Part shown: positions 1-6,456 of the stretch, piece by piece | Position numbering within the stretch: position 1 is the first letter of the stretch | How the letters are laid out: each line of letters begins with the position of its first letter | Source: a virus | Direction: 5' to 3' (one strand) | Length of the DNA stretch: 54,384 nt | Virus record (IMG/VR): IMGVR_UViG_3300044809_000029 | Coordinates: 1 to 54,384 of that record | The notes under the pieces: generated by a model | What the model saw: the letters and a program-made list of their open reading frames with translations, nothing else | What the model was told of the DNA's origin: nothing | Databases searched by the model: none | Program-made: the position numbers and the translations under genes

Positions 1-127
1 CGCGCCGGTCGCGGGCCTATCCTGGGTGGCGATGCTCACGGGCTTCTCCTGTGGGCTCACGCGGCCCTCGGCGCTACAGACGCCGGGGGCTGCTCAGTCT
101 TCGGGTGGTCCCCGTTGGCCGGGCGTG
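1..127. repeat. 127-bp terminal direct repeat, left copy
   Basis: Identical to the last 127 bases of the window. The exact length fits an assembly k-mer overlap, which would mean the contig closes into a circle. It holds the start of the gene listed at 54048-54296 and the end of the gene at 57-419, so the early operon runs unbroken across the join. Confidence 0.95.
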
Positions 128-419
128 CCGACTGGTGCTCGGACACGCCCGGCCTGGCGGGGGATGGAGGAGCGCTGCATATGGAGCCGTTCTGAGCGGC
201 TCGTTTTGGGTCACTGAGGGAAGATCGGGTGGGCGCGAGGCGCCACGGGAGGCCGTCGAAGCTCTCCTGCACGACTCGCATCGGAGCGTGCCGGTGGTCG
301 GTCGCGTCCCCGTTGAGGTCCGCTCGGGTGATGGCGTCCGGGTCGGGCTCCCCGAACTCGGCGGCGTAGTAGGCGGCGCCCTTCTCGTCCGTGGACTCCG
401 TGTCGCGGATACTCCTCAC
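57..419 (-). CDS. Hypothetical early protein (120 aa)
   Basis: Begins with GTG at 419, overlapping the stop of the upstream gene in a GTGA, and ends 17 bases before the next start, which has an AGGAGAA ribosome site. The N-terminal half is acidic and reads like a folded domain (AAYYAAEFGEPDPDAITRAD). The C-terminal half is rich in Pro, Ala and Arg and probably disordered. No family is recognised. Its position in the early operon, just upstream of the recombination genes, suggests an accessory role. Confidence 0.6.
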   Translation of the reverse strand: MRSIRDTESTDEKGAAYYAAEFGEPDPDAITRADLNGDATDHRHAPMRVVQESFDGLPWRLAPTRSSLSDPKRAAQNGSICSAPPSPARPGVSEHQSARPANGDHPKTEQPPASVAPRAA

Positions 420-595
420 GCGACCAGCCCCAGCTCGTCGTCGAAGTACGTGCCGCCGCCGCCCGGGTACGTGACCTCAGTCCCGCCCCCGTTCTCATCC
501 GACGCGTGGACCGATGCGAGAGTGCCCCGTGGCGGGTCGTCCTCGAAGGTGCGCTCCGCGAGGATCCGCACGCGCTGACCGGGAAGGAACGTCAC
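416..595 (-). CDS. Small hypothetical protein (59 aa)
   Basis: Starts with GTG at 595, overlapping the previous stop (GTGA), and its own stop overlaps the next GTG. The peptide opens VTFLPGQRVRILAERTFEDD and has a Gly-rich stretch before FDDELGLVA, a pattern expected of a small beta-barrel or SH3-like fold. Third codon positions are strongly GC-rich, which supports real coding. Function unknown. Confidence 0.6.
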   Translation of the reverse strand: MTFLPGQRVRILAERTFEDDPPRGTLASVHASDENGGGTEVTYPGGGGTYFDDELGLVA

Positions 596-897
596 GACTT
601 CTCCGACTCGTCGTCCGGCACAGTCGGGACGGGCACGTCGACCTGGATGGCCTCTGGCACGGTCATGTACGTGCCGTCGCCCTGGACCTGCACCTTCACC
701 ACCGGCATCGCGGGATCGACGAACAGCGCATCCGGGATCTCCACGTCGATGGCGAAGTGCAGCGTGCGGAGGACCTCGTCGCCGATGCGGAGCGGGTTGT
801 CGTCGCGCAGGTGGCTCGCGGCGATCTTGTCTCGACCCGCCCTTCCGCCATGCCAGCGCTTGGCGCGCCCGGCGCGAATGTAGACGCGCGCCTTCAT
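592..897 (-). CDS. Hypothetical early protein (101 aa)
   Basis: ATG at 897 overlaps the stop of the next gene upstream (ATGA). The N-terminus is basic (MKARVYIRAGRAKRWHGG), the middle is a likely beta-rich domain and the C-terminus is acidic (VPDDESEKS). No family is recognised. It is translationally coupled on both sides within the early operon. Confidence 0.6.
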   Translation of the reverse strand: MKARVYIRAGRAKRWHGGRAGRDKIAASHLRDDNPLRIGDEVLRTLHFAIDVEIPDALFVDPAMPVVKVQVQGDGTYMTVPEAIQVDVPVPTVPDDESEKS

Positions 898-1136
898 GCC
901 GCGTGGCCCCCGTCGATGCTGTGCAACTCGGGGCGACGGTCAGGGAACAGCCACGTCACGTTCGCGTCGTCCACGTCCGCGCCCATGCCATCGAGAGCCC
1001 GGAGAGCGCGGCGGTCCTGGAGGGCGCGTTCAGCGAGGTCGTCACCCGCTCGGCAGGCTTGGCAGAGCCCGAAGGTGAAGAGGCCGACGACGAGGACCGG
1101 GAGGGCGACGATGAGGACGATCCCGAGGAGGGTCAT
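894..1136 (-). CDS. Small membrane protein (80 aa)
   Basis: One N-terminal hydrophobic segment at about residues 3-24 (LLGIVLIVALPVLVVGLFTF) is followed by a charged cytoplasmic or external domain. ATG 1136 is chosen because it overlaps the upstream stop as TGATG. A one-pass membrane anchor of unknown role, in tandem with another tiny membrane protein upstream. Confidence 0.6.
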   Translation of the reverse strand: MTLLGIVLIVALPVLVVGLFTFGLCQACRAGDDLAERALQDRRALRALDGMGADVDDANVTWLFPDRRPELHSIDGGHAA

Positions 1137-1228
1137 CCGACGATCCACCAGGCTTCGAGGAGGACGCCTGCGAACCCGGCCGCGCCGATGAGGATGAGGT
1201 CAAGGCGGCGGCGTGCGTGCGGGCTCAC
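1133..1228 (-). CDS. Tiny membrane protein (31 aa)
   Basis: GTG start at 1228 and TGA at 1135-1133 overlap both neighbours. After a basic N-terminus (SPHARRR) comes a single hydrophobic segment (LDLILIGAAGFAGVLLEAWW). Thirty-one codons are little evidence alone, but the overlap on both sides and GC-rich third positions support it. Function unknown. Confidence 0.5.
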   Translation of the reverse strand: MSPHARRRLDLILIGAAGFAGVLLEAWWIVG

Positions 1229-1419
1229 GCGGCCCTCCGTTCCAGGAAGTCACGCTTCAGCCGGGCCTGAGTCTCTGCGCTCTCACGCACCCGGTCCGCA
1301 ACGAACCGCTGGTACGCCTCACGCTGCTCCGGCTGGGCACCGAGGGGCAGGCTTGCCTGGAACGCCCCCTTCCTGGGGGAGCCTTTGCCGATGTTCGACG
1401 GCAGCACCGAGAAGGTCAC
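1225..1419 (-). CDS. Hypothetical early protein (64 aa)
   Basis: GTG at 1419 overlaps the stop of the upstream HTH gene. The C-terminal half is a strongly charged helix (AYQRFVADRVRESAETQARL). It follows two regulators directly, so it belongs to the first early transcripts. No family recognised. Confidence 0.6.
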   Translation of the reverse strand: MTFSVLPSNIGKGSPRKGAFQASLPLGAQPEQREAYQRFVADRVRESAETQARLKRDFLERRAA

Positions 1420-1613
1420 GCGGCCTCGCGCTCCTCGTAGAAGCGCATGGCCTCGACCCCGAAGTAGTCGGCGAGCTTCTTCGCGGTCGGCGCCTGCGGC
1501 ACGTCGCCGTCCTCGAGACGACGGATCGTCTGGCGCGCGACCCCGGTCGCCTCTGACAGCGCGCTGACGGTCAGCCCGCGGTTGATCCGCTCGGTGCGGA
1601 GGTCGAAGATCAC
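1416..1613 (-). CDS. XRE-family HTH regulator (Cro-like, 65 aa)
   Basis: A compact helix-turn-helix of the lambda-repressor/XRE type: LRTERINRGLTVSALSEATG, then VARQTIRRLEDGDVPQAPTA, then KKLADYFGV, the usual order of helices 1-5. It is only a DNA-binding domain, as in Cro proteins. GTG 1613 overlaps the stop of a second XRE gene upstream. It is read leftward from the promoter opposite the rightward repressor, so it is a candidate lytic-switch regulator or early activator. Confidence 0.8.
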   Translation of the reverse strand: MIFDLRTERINRGLTVSALSEATGVARQTIRRLEDGDVPQAPTAKKLADYFGVEAMRFYEEREAA

Positions 1614-1852
1614 GCCGCGATCCTTTGGCGATCGCGGTCGAACGGCCAGAGGTCCAGCGGCTTGACATCGAACGCAGACGCGATCTGGAATTGCACGCGC
1701 GGGCCGGGGATCCACCCGGCCTCAACCATGCGGATCGTCTTGCCGGACACCTGGGCGCGGAAGGCGAGGTCGTTCGGCGTCCAGCCGTGGTTGATCCGCA
1801 TCTCCATGAGCCGTAGGTGTGGGTTGCGGCGAGGAGCCTTAGGACTCGTCAT
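1610..1852 (-). CDS. XRE-family HTH regulator, first gene of the early operon (80 aa)
   Basis: Helix-turn-helix pattern from about residue 16 (MEMRINHGWTPNDLAFRAQV, then SGKTIRMVEAG) to about 70. ATG 1852 lies seven bases after a TACCTT hexamer, so the mRNA may be leaderless. Its 64-bp spacer to the divergent repressor gene contains a 21-bp palindrome, the layout of a phage immunity region. It would be a Cro-like or CII-like switch protein. Which of the two XRE proteins does what cannot be told from sequence. Confidence 0.8.
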   Translation of the reverse strand: MTSPKAPRRNPHLRLMEMRINHGWTPNDLAFRAQVSGKTIRMVEAGWIPGPRVQFQIASAFDVKPLDLWPFDRDRQRIAA

Positions 1853-1859
1853 GCGCCGA

Positions 1860-1865
1860 AAGGTA
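1860..1865 (-). promoter_or_regulatory. Candidate -10 of the early leftward promoter
   Basis: TACCTT on the minus strand, seven bases upstream of the ATG at 1852. The same hexamer and spacing precede the collagen-like gene at 5225. No clear -35 hexamer was found, so this is a spacing argument only. Confidence 0.4.
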
Positions 1866-1895
1866 GCACAGAGTGCCGTTAGGGTGCAAGGGGAA

Positions 1896-1916
1896 CCGCA
1901 CAGACTCGCTGTGCGG
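1896..1916. promoter_or_regulatory. Palindromic operator candidate in the immunity region
   Basis: CCGCACAG and CTGTGCGG are perfect 8-bp inverted arms around a 5-bp centre, ending at the base before GTG 1917. A shorter GCAC/GTGC inverted pair lies at about 1866-1876. Dyads of this size between divergent HTH genes are typical binding sites of XRE dimers. Confidence 0.55.
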
Positions 1917-2243
1917 GTGTATGTCCCAGCCGTGGACGACGCTCAACGGCTCCGAGCAGCCCGCGCCTGGGCCGACATCAGCCAGCCAGAACTAGGCCGG
2001 CGGATCGGGAGGCCGAACAAGAGCTACATCGCGCGACGCGAGGACGGGTCCTACGGGCTATCGGCGAGCGACAAAATCGCCATCGCTCACGCCTGCGGGT
2101 TGCCCGTCCAGTGGTTCTACGTCGACATCGTGGAGCTGCTCGCCGCTATCCCTCTCGAGGCACAAGCCGGAGGAGAGGTGCCTCGCCGCCTTCCGCCCGC
2201 CCCGCCCGCCGAAGGTCATGAGCAAGCTCCCGAAGGCGGTTGA
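1917..2243 (+). CDS. Putative immunity repressor, XRE-type HTH (108 aa)
   Basis: Rightward gene opposite the early operon. The HTH core is clear: AQRLRAARAWADISQPELG, GRPNKSYIARREDGSYGLSA, then SDKIAIAHACGLPVQWFYVD. The C-terminal 30 residues are Pro/Ala-rich, with no protease-like cleavage domain, so it is not a LexA/CI-type self-cleaving repressor. Start codons at 1911, 1917 and 1932 are all GTG with no good ribosome site; 1917 follows the dyad directly and 1932 is equally possible. The last ~100 bp overlap the convergent gene at 2146-2361. Confidence 0.65.
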   Translation: MYVPAVDDAQRLRAARAWADISQPELGRRIGRPNKSYIARREDGSYGLSASDKIAIAHACGLPVQWFYVDIVELLAAIPLEAQAGGEVPRRLPPAPPAEGHEQAPEGG

Positions 2244-2361
2244 CGTCATCACCGGGGTCGAGCTCATCCGCCATAGCGTCAGCGGTCTGCGCGAGCACGC
2301 GACACGCGGCCTCGACCTGCTCGCGGCGAGTGTGATGGCGGGTAGCGATGCTCTGATCCAT
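2146..2361 (-). CDS. Small helical protein, convergent with the repressor gene (71 aa)
   Basis: ATG 2361 follows GGGAGAA at a good distance. The protein is mostly helical (REQVEAACRVLAQTADAMAD, then DDVNRLRELAHDLRR). It overlaps the 3' end of the repressor gene tail-to-tail by about 98 bp, so each transcript would be antisense to the other over that stretch. No family recognised. Confidence 0.5.
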   Translation of the reverse strand: MDQSIATRHHTRREQVEAACRVLAQTADAMADELDPGDDVNRLRELAHDLRRAGRAEGGEAPLLRLVPREG

Positions 2362-2531
2362 CGGCGATTCTCCCTTGGCGCTCCCCCGCGTGCCGGTCAG
2401 ATTCTTGCCCCATCAGGTCCAACGTGCGTGGTACCGGAAACCGGGCGCTTAGACACGCCAACCGCAGCCGAAAGTTCGCTACGAGCGGGAAACCCGCGTG
2501 AGACAGGGATTAGGTTGCTCATGCAACTACT

Positions 2532-2561
2532 GAGCCCCCGACGCGGGGGCGCCGGGGGCTC
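2532..2561. terminator. GC-rich hairpin upstream of the lipoprotein gene
   Basis: Perfect 9-bp stem (GAGCCCCCG / CGGGGGCTC) with a 12-base loop. No T-run follows on either strand, so it may be a weak terminator or a 5' leader structure for the gene starting at 2599. Confidence 0.4.
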
Positions 2562-2598
2562 AAGACGTAGATGTCGGCGCAAGCACCCGCGTTACGGA

Positions 2599-2901
2599 GT
2601 GCTCACGGCCGCGACTGGCCGCTTGGTCTGCCTCCTCGCCGCCGCCGTAGCGCTAGGAAGCTGCGGGGGGCCCGCTCAGCCGACCGAGAGCGACGTCGCC
2701 GCGACCATCAAGCATCTCTCACAAGTGCGCTTCGACTCGCACCCCGGCGAGTTCGCACCGCGCGGAACCACCGTCCGATCGGTGCACTGCGCGAAGACGG
2801 CCGACAAGACGTATGCGTGCGTGGCGGAGCTCTCGACTGGGCTGAGCTACCCAGTGACAGCGCACATCACCGAGGACGGCAAGTCGATCGTCACCGGCTA
2901 A
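2599..2901 (+). CDS. Exported lipoprotein, DUF4333-like (100 aa)
   Basis: Begins with a short positive N-terminus, a hydrophobic stretch (RLVCLLAAAVALGSC) and a lipobox LGSC, so the mature protein would start at Cys about 24 and be lipid-anchored. The rest has a pair of Cys (SVHCAKTADKTYACVAE) in a beta-rich domain resembling actinobacterial DUF4333 lipoproteins; that match is from memory of the pattern. GTG 2599 is chosen because it gives a normal signal peptide; an in-frame ATG at 2521 would add 26 basic residues. The gene is rightward, against the late operon, and has its own terminator, so it is a lysogenic-conversion candidate, for example superinfection exclusion. Confidence 0.65.
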   Translation: MLTAATGRLVCLLAAAVALGSCGGPAQPTESDVAATIKHLSQVRFDSHPGEFAPRGTTVRSVHCAKTADKTYACVAELSTGLSYPVTAHITEDGKSIVTG

Positions 2902-2917
2902 GCCCCTTAACGACGAA

Positions 2918-2942
2918 GGCCGCCCGGGATCAGCGGGCGGCC
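2918..2942. terminator. Bidirectional hairpin terminator
   Basis: Perfect 9-bp stem GGCCGCCCG / CGGGCGGCC with a 7-base loop, 16 bases after the lipoprotein stop and just past the end of the leftward lysis genes. It separates the two convergent transcripts. Confidence 0.7.
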
Positions 2943-2982
2943 TCCAGTGTCAGCATTCGATTGTCGCGCACGCAGCGGCGGA

Positions 2983-3048
2983 CTACGGGTTGCCCGGACC
3001 GATCACGACCTCGAGCGCAGGCGCCCGAGTCCCGTCGAAGACGATCAC
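2983..3048 (-). CDS. Possible 21-aa terminal ORF of the late operon
   Basis: GTG 3048 overlaps the holin stop as GTGA and the frame runs to TAG at 2985-2983. The overlap is the only support; with 21 residues (VIVFDGTRAPALEVVIGPGN plus one) it may not be a real product. Confidence 0.25.
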   Translation of the reverse strand: MIVFDGTRAPALEVVIGPGNP

Positions 3049-3335
3049 GCGAGCCGGAGGACGAGGATCACCAGCAGCACGAGCAGGACCGCCGCGATCA
3101 GCATCTCGACGAGCCCGTAGCCCGCCTGCCCCACGCGCGAGCGAGCGCGCAGTCGGGCCGTCGGAGTGACCTTCGAGCGCGCGTACTCCTGCGCCGCGAC
3201 CACGAGCACGCCGAGAGCAGCGGTGATGATCCCTCGCGTGCTTGCTCCGGCGAGGAACGCCTGAGCAGCAGCAGCGAACGCGGCGAGCGCGATGGGCACG
3301 AGGACCGCGCGGATGGGCTCCGTCTTCACGAGCAT
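3045..3335 (-). CDS. Holin-like membrane protein (96 aa)
   Basis: Hydrophobic segments at about 9-30 (IRAVLVPIALAAFAAAAQAF), 36-48 (IITAALGVLVVAAQ) and 75-94 (VEMLIAAVLLVLLVILVL), separated by basic loops. It lies directly downstream of the amidase endolysin, where holins normally sit. ATG 3335 leaves an 11-bp gap after the endolysin stop. Holins share size and topology more than sequence, so the call rests on context. Expected role: pores in the cytoplasmic membrane at lysis. Confidence 0.65.
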   Translation of the reverse strand: MLVKTEPIRAVLVPIALAAFAAAAQAFLAGASTRGIITAALGVLVVAAQEYARSKVTPTARLRARSRVGQAGYGLVEMLIAAVLLVLLVILVLRLA

Positions 3336-3345
3336 GGATCGCCTC

Positions 3346-4035
3346 CTAGAGCTTCTTGGCTCGGTTGATGAGGTCTGAGATGTCGATCGCGCCCGGGTCC
3401 CAATGACCCGTCGGCTGAGCCGGCGCGTGCTGATGGCCCAGCCACCCCGAATACGCCGTCCACTCCGCAGGCGACAGACGCTTGACGTGCTTCGCGTCCG
3501 TGAACCTGACCGAGCACTTGAGTGGGTAGCCATTCGCCGCCAGGTACGCCATGACCCGCGCGACGTTCTGCTTCTGCTCAAGGGGCCATGCGGGCTGAGC
3601 CGCGAACGCGCACACCTCAATCTGGACGAGGTGCTTGCGGTTCGTCTCCACCGCCCCTGCCGGATGCTCAAGCGCGGTCGCCGCGTCGGTGATCGGCCGG
3701 TACTGCTTGATCTGGTCCTTCTTCTGCCCCACGAGGAAGTGCGGCTCGTCGCCGTTGGCTTTGAGCGTCCGGTCAGCTCCGGCGAAGTCGATGCCTTCCG
3801 TGGTGTGCAGGCACCCGGCCTTCGCTCCCATTGTGGAGGGGCCGATGCTCGTCACGGGGTCCTTGGCGACGCCGGGCATCCACGGGCCCTTCGCGGGCTG
3901 CTTCTTGGAGAGTCGTGCGACGGTGCGAGCGCTCTGCGTGACCGCGGCCTTCGCCAGCGCGAGCGCCTTTACGGCGGCGGTGAGAGCGGCGCGGCGGGCA
4001 GCGAGACGCGCCCGAGCTCGAGACAGTGCAGACAA
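3346..4035 (-). CDS. Endolysin, N-acetylmuramoyl-L-alanine amidase (229 aa)
   Basis: Residues from about 75 to 215 match the zinc amidase (Amidase_2/PGRP) pattern: first His in CLHTTEG (about H77), later GHQHAP and GHWDPGAID, which provide the other metal and catalytic residues. This class cuts the bond between muramic acid and the stem peptide. The first ~45 residues form an Ala/Arg-rich helix with no cleavable signal, so release presumably depends on the holin next door. No separate C-terminal wall-binding domain is apparent. Confidence 0.85.
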   Translation of the reverse strand: MSALSRARARLAARRAALTAAVKALALAKAAVTQSARTVARLSKKQPAKGPWMPGVAKDPVTSIGPSTMGAKAGCLHTTEGIDFAGADRTLKANGDEPHFLVGQKKDQIKQYRPITDAATALEHPAGAVETNRKHLVQIEVCAFAAQPAWPLEQKQNVARVMAYLAANGYPLKCSVRFTDAKHVKRLSPAEWTAYSGWLGHQHAPAQPTGHWDPGAIDISDLINRAKKL

Positions 4036-4065
4036 TGTGGCCCTCCTAGCGAGGGTGGAGTGGAA

Positions 4066-4491
4066 CTACTTGCAGTTCAGGACGCGGAGCGCGTCGATCG
4101 TGCGCTGCTGGTTCTCGATGCCGTCACGGATCGACTTCGCAGGCAAGCCGAACGCGCCGTGGGGATGGTTCGTGAGGAACCTGATCCCACTGTCGACGCG
4201 CTGCTGAAGGTCATGACGCAACGCGCACAACGCGACCGTTGCCTGCTGGTTCTGACGGGCGAGCGACGCGCTCGTGCGGGCGAGTGCCGCGATCTTCGCC
4301 GTCTGCTCCTTCGACGGCTTATCCGAGAGTTGCTGGCCGAACACCCAGAACGCGACGATGCACGCGAGACCGATAGCGACGTACCCCTGCCAGTTCGACC
4401 GGCCGCGCTCACCCCGGCGGCCGCGTTCGCCCCGCTCCCCCTCATCACCGTGCTGGCCGTGATCGCCCGTCGGGCCGCGTTCGCCGCTCAT
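4066..4491 (-). CDS. Membrane protein with collagen-like N-terminus, spanin-like topology (141 aa)
   Basis: Residues 3-32 are Gly-X-Y triplets (GERGPTGDHGQHGDEGERGE and on), then one membrane segment at about 36-53 (GYVAIGLACIVAFWVFGQQL), then a helical outer domain with two Cys. ATG 4491 overlaps the previous stop (ATGA). It lies in the lysis module upstream of the endolysin. A one-pass protein with an external coiled region recalls spanins, but a monoderm host would not need one, so the role is open. Confidence 0.6.
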   Translation of the reverse strand: MSGERGPTGDHGQHGDEGERGERGRRGERGRSNWQGYVAIGLACIVAFWVFGQQLSDKPSKEQTAKIAALARTSASLARQNQQATVALCALRHDLQQRVDSGIRFLTNHPHGAFGLPAKSIRDGIENQQRTIDALRVLNCK

Positions 4492-4583
4492 GTTACCTCC
4501 AAGACCAAATAGAGCGCGAGCAGCAGCGTGGCCCACGACGCGGCCCAAGCGTGCCGGATCAGCACCCACCGAAGGGTCCGCAT
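4488..4583 (-). CDS. Tiny membrane protein of the lysis module (31 aa)
   Basis: ATG 4583 overlaps the upstream stop (TGATG) and its own TGA overlaps the next ATG. After a basic start (MRTLRWVLIRH) comes a hydrophobic segment (WATLLLALYLVLEV). Possibly a second holin or antiholin, from its place beside the lysis genes. Confidence 0.5.
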   Translation of the reverse strand: MRTLRWVLIRHAWAASWATLLLALYLVLEVT

Positions 4584-5005
4584 CACGGCGAGCCCGGCGG
4601 TCTGAATCGCGGGCGAGAACTCTTCGATGGAGCTTCCGCCTCGTCCTCCCCGTCCGCCGTGGCCTCCGGCACCTCCGCCCGGGCCTTGGCCTCCCTGACC
4701 ACCTGCTCCGCCCGTTCCACCCTGGCCTCCTGCTCCAGAATGGCCGCGTTCGCCTCGGCTTCCCTGTCCGCCTCTGAACGTGTCGGGGGCGGCGTCATCA
4801 GGTCCAGAAGCGTCCGCAGCAACCCCAAGGGGCCCGGGGTCGGGCCGGCGTCCGCCCGGAACGCCGGGATCAACCCGAACAGGAACAGCGCCACGAACAC
4901 CCCAAGCGGGGAGGGGCTCGGCAGTTGCCAGAACTCGTGGTAGAGGAGCGCCGACCCGACCCCCAGAAAGAACAGGTCGCGAAGGCCCTTGCTGGTGACG
5001 TTCAC
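4583..5005 (-). CDS. Membrane protein with coiled-coil tail, lysis module (140 aa)
   Basis: Two hydrophobic stretches at about 10-24 (DLFFLGVGSALLYHEFW) and 34-50 (LGVFVALFLFGLIPAF), then a long charged coil (about 75-120, with EAEANAAILEQEARVERAEQ) and a Pro/Arg-rich end. Third codon positions are strongly GC-rich in this frame; an alternative Gly-rich frame over the same DNA is a shadow. First gene of the lysis cluster. A holin of the two-segment type is a reasonable guess. Confidence 0.6.
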   Translation of the reverse strand: MNVTSKGLRDLFFLGVGSALLYHEFWQLPSPSPLGVFVALFLFGLIPAFRADAGPTPGPLGLLRTLLDLMTPPPTRSEADREAEANAAILEQEARVERAEQVVREAKARAEVPEATADGEDEAEAPSKSSRPRFRPPGSP

Positions 5006-5117
5006 TCATGCCCTGCCCTTCTCGTCTTCGTGGTTCCCTGGACATGCCGTATCAGTCCCGTCTCTTCAAGGGTCTGTGTATGACCACCGGGGAAGCACGT
5101 TCTTTCCTGGTGTAGGT

Positions 5118-5149
5118 CCCCGGCGGCGAGGTCAGATTCGCCGTCGGGG
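5118..5149. terminator. Strong hairpin between tail-fibre and lysis genes
   Basis: Arms of 12 bases at 5118-5129 and 5138-5149 pair throughout, with one G.U possible, around an 8-base loop. On the leftward transcript it falls between the appendage genes and the lysis cluster. No T-run follows, so attenuation rather than full termination is the safer reading. Confidence 0.45.
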
Positions 5150-5211
5150 GCCGCTCGGTTACTGCAACGTCATCGCGCCGACCATGTGCGTCGGCACGCC
5201 GAACGAGGGGC

Positions 5212-5217
5212 TACCTT
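5212..5217 (+). promoter_or_regulatory. Candidate -10 of the collagen-like cargo gene
   Basis: TACCTT seven bases before ATG 5225, the same hexamer and spacing as at the XRE gene at 1852, implying a leaderless mRNA. No recognisable -35. The roughly 220-bp space 5006-5224 holds otherwise only the hairpin at 5118-5149. Confidence 0.4.
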
Positions 5218-5224
5218 CCCGATC

Positions 5225-5755
5225 ATGAGAAAGATCCGTTTCCCACTCATCCTCGCCACAGCGATCCTGCTGAGCGGCGCCATGACCGCGACAGCCGCGA
5301 CTCTCATCACGGGCCGACAGGTCAAGGACGGCTCCCTCACGGGGAAGGACTTGAAGAACGGGTCGGTCACGCGCTCGGACCTCGCTGCGTCAGCACGTGG
5401 CCTCCGTGGCACGCAGGGCCCCGCTGGTCCGCAAGGCGCTCAGGGCGCTACCGGCGCGCAAGGACCGCAGGGTCCGACAGGTGGTCTCCTGCGCGGCACG
5501 GGTGGTGGAGCCGTCACGATCCCGCCCGGGGACGTTGGCTTGTCCGTCGCTGACTGCCCGAACGGCACGAACGCCGTCGGGGGCGGCTACAGCCTCCTGC
5601 CGCTCGCAGGGAACGGGCCCGTCACCGGCCTGGTCACCGACTCGAACCCAGCGAAGCTCGGTACCGCGTGGACCGTCACGGCGCGCAACGATGGCGCCGA
5701 CCCGATGATCCTCAAGACGACCGCAGTGTGCGTGACCGCGTTCGCGCAGCAGTAG
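5225..5755 (+). CDS. Exported collagen-like protein (176 aa), cargo gene
   Basis: Signal peptide of about 26 residues (MRKIRFPLILATAILLSGAM then TATAA), then a TLITGRQVKDGSL / TGKDLKNGSVTRSDL linker, a Gly-X-Y stretch at about 60-92 (GLRGTQGPAGPQGAQGATGA...) and a beta-rich C-terminal domain with two Cys. The repeated 'xVKDGSLTGKDLKNGSVT' motif before a collagen stretch is common in secreted proteins of Solirubrobacterales and relatives, as I recall, so the gene was probably taken from the host. It is rightward inside a leftward operon and its stop abuts that of the next leftward gene. Likely expressed in the lysogen and placed on the cell surface. Confidence 0.75.
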   Translation: MRKIRFPLILATAILLSGAMTATAATLITGRQVKDGSLTGKDLKNGSVTRSDLAASARGLRGTQGPAGPQGAQGATGAQGPQGPTGGLLRGTGGGAVTIPPGDVGLSVADCPNGTNAVGGGYSLLPLAGNGPVTGLVTDSNPAKLGTAWTVTARNDGADPMILKTTAVCVTAFAQQ

Positions 5756-6445
5756 CTACCCGAGCGCGCGGATGATGAGTGTCCGGGCGCTGAACGTCGC
5801 GGCGCCGGAGCCGTTGATCGAGTAGCGCAGCTTGTACGTGTGCGCTCCGGGCGTGGTGAGGAAGGTCACGAACGTGCCGAGCGGGACGCCCGCGAGGCCG
5901 ATGTTGTCCCCGGCGTTCGAGCCAGGGAGGGTCGCGAAGGTAGCGGTCGCGCCTGCGGTCGAGTCGAGGATCGTGGACTTCGAGGTCGCGTCCTCGTAGA
6001 GCGCGACCCTCCCATGCCCGGTGCCGGGGTTCGCGACCGTGGCTTGCGCGAACGCTTGGACGACGCCGATGCCGCCGCCAAGGTCAGGGACCGTGACGGT
6101 GACGCTCGGGCCGGTGGTCGTGAGGTCGGTCATCGAACTGGAGGACGTACCCTCAGCCGCTGCGACCTGCGCGGCAGCGCTCTCGTTGAGCGCGACCTGC
6201 ACCCAGCTCGTGCCCGTGTCGATGAACTCCTGCTTGGTGTCGGTCGCGCGGTAGCGGCGCCCGGCGATGCCCGGTGAGCCCGTCGTTGAGGGCGGGCGGG
6301 AGCCGAGCGGGCCCGCCGAGTAGGGCGCGAACTTCGCGGAGATGTCATCCCGGAGTGCCTTGAACCCGGCATCGATATCGGAGCCGACGTTGCTGCCGGT
6401 GAGCGCGCGGAGGCCGTTGGGGTCCGTGGTGTCGTAGGTCGGCAT
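5756..6445 (-). CDS. Tail fibre / appendage protein (229 aa)
   Basis: The N-terminus (MPTYDTTDPNGLRALTGSNV) begins like a fibre attachment segment. The C-terminal ~130 residues, rich in Thr, Gly and Ala and ending THTYKLRYSINGSGAATFSA, look like a trimeric jelly-roll fibre tip. It follows the tail protein I-like gene, the usual slot for distal fibres, and likely contacts the host surface. Fibre families diverge fast, so exact homology is unknown. Confidence 0.6.
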   Translation of the reverse strand: MPTYDTTDPNGLRALTGSNVGSDIDAGFKALRDDISAKFAPYSAGPLGSRPPSTTGSPGIAGRRYRATDTKQEFIDTGTSWVQVALNESAAAQVAAAEGTSSSSMTDLTTTGPSVTVTVPDLGGGIGVVQAFAQATVANPGTGHGRVALYEDATSKSTILDSTAGATATFATLPGSNAGDNIGLAGVPLGTFVTFLTTPGAHTYKLRYSINGSGAATFSARTLIIRALG

Positions 6446-6456
6446 CAGGCTCCTAG

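Noticed and set aside
1-127. 127-bp ends as true terminal repeats
   Set aside because: Length is a common assembly k-mer and the early operon runs through without a break; an assembly overlap is simpler.
2397-2522. 41-codon minus-strand frame (SNLIPVSRGFPARSELSAAV...)
   Set aside because: No overlap with neighbours, weak third-position GC and it lies in a probable control region.
4488-5045. Long Gly-rich, collagen-like frame on the minus strand
   Set aside because: Only its last 31 codons (from ATG 4583) have a start coupled to a neighbour. Upstream, the frame of the membrane/coil protein has far better codon pattern, so the Gly-rich text is a shadow.
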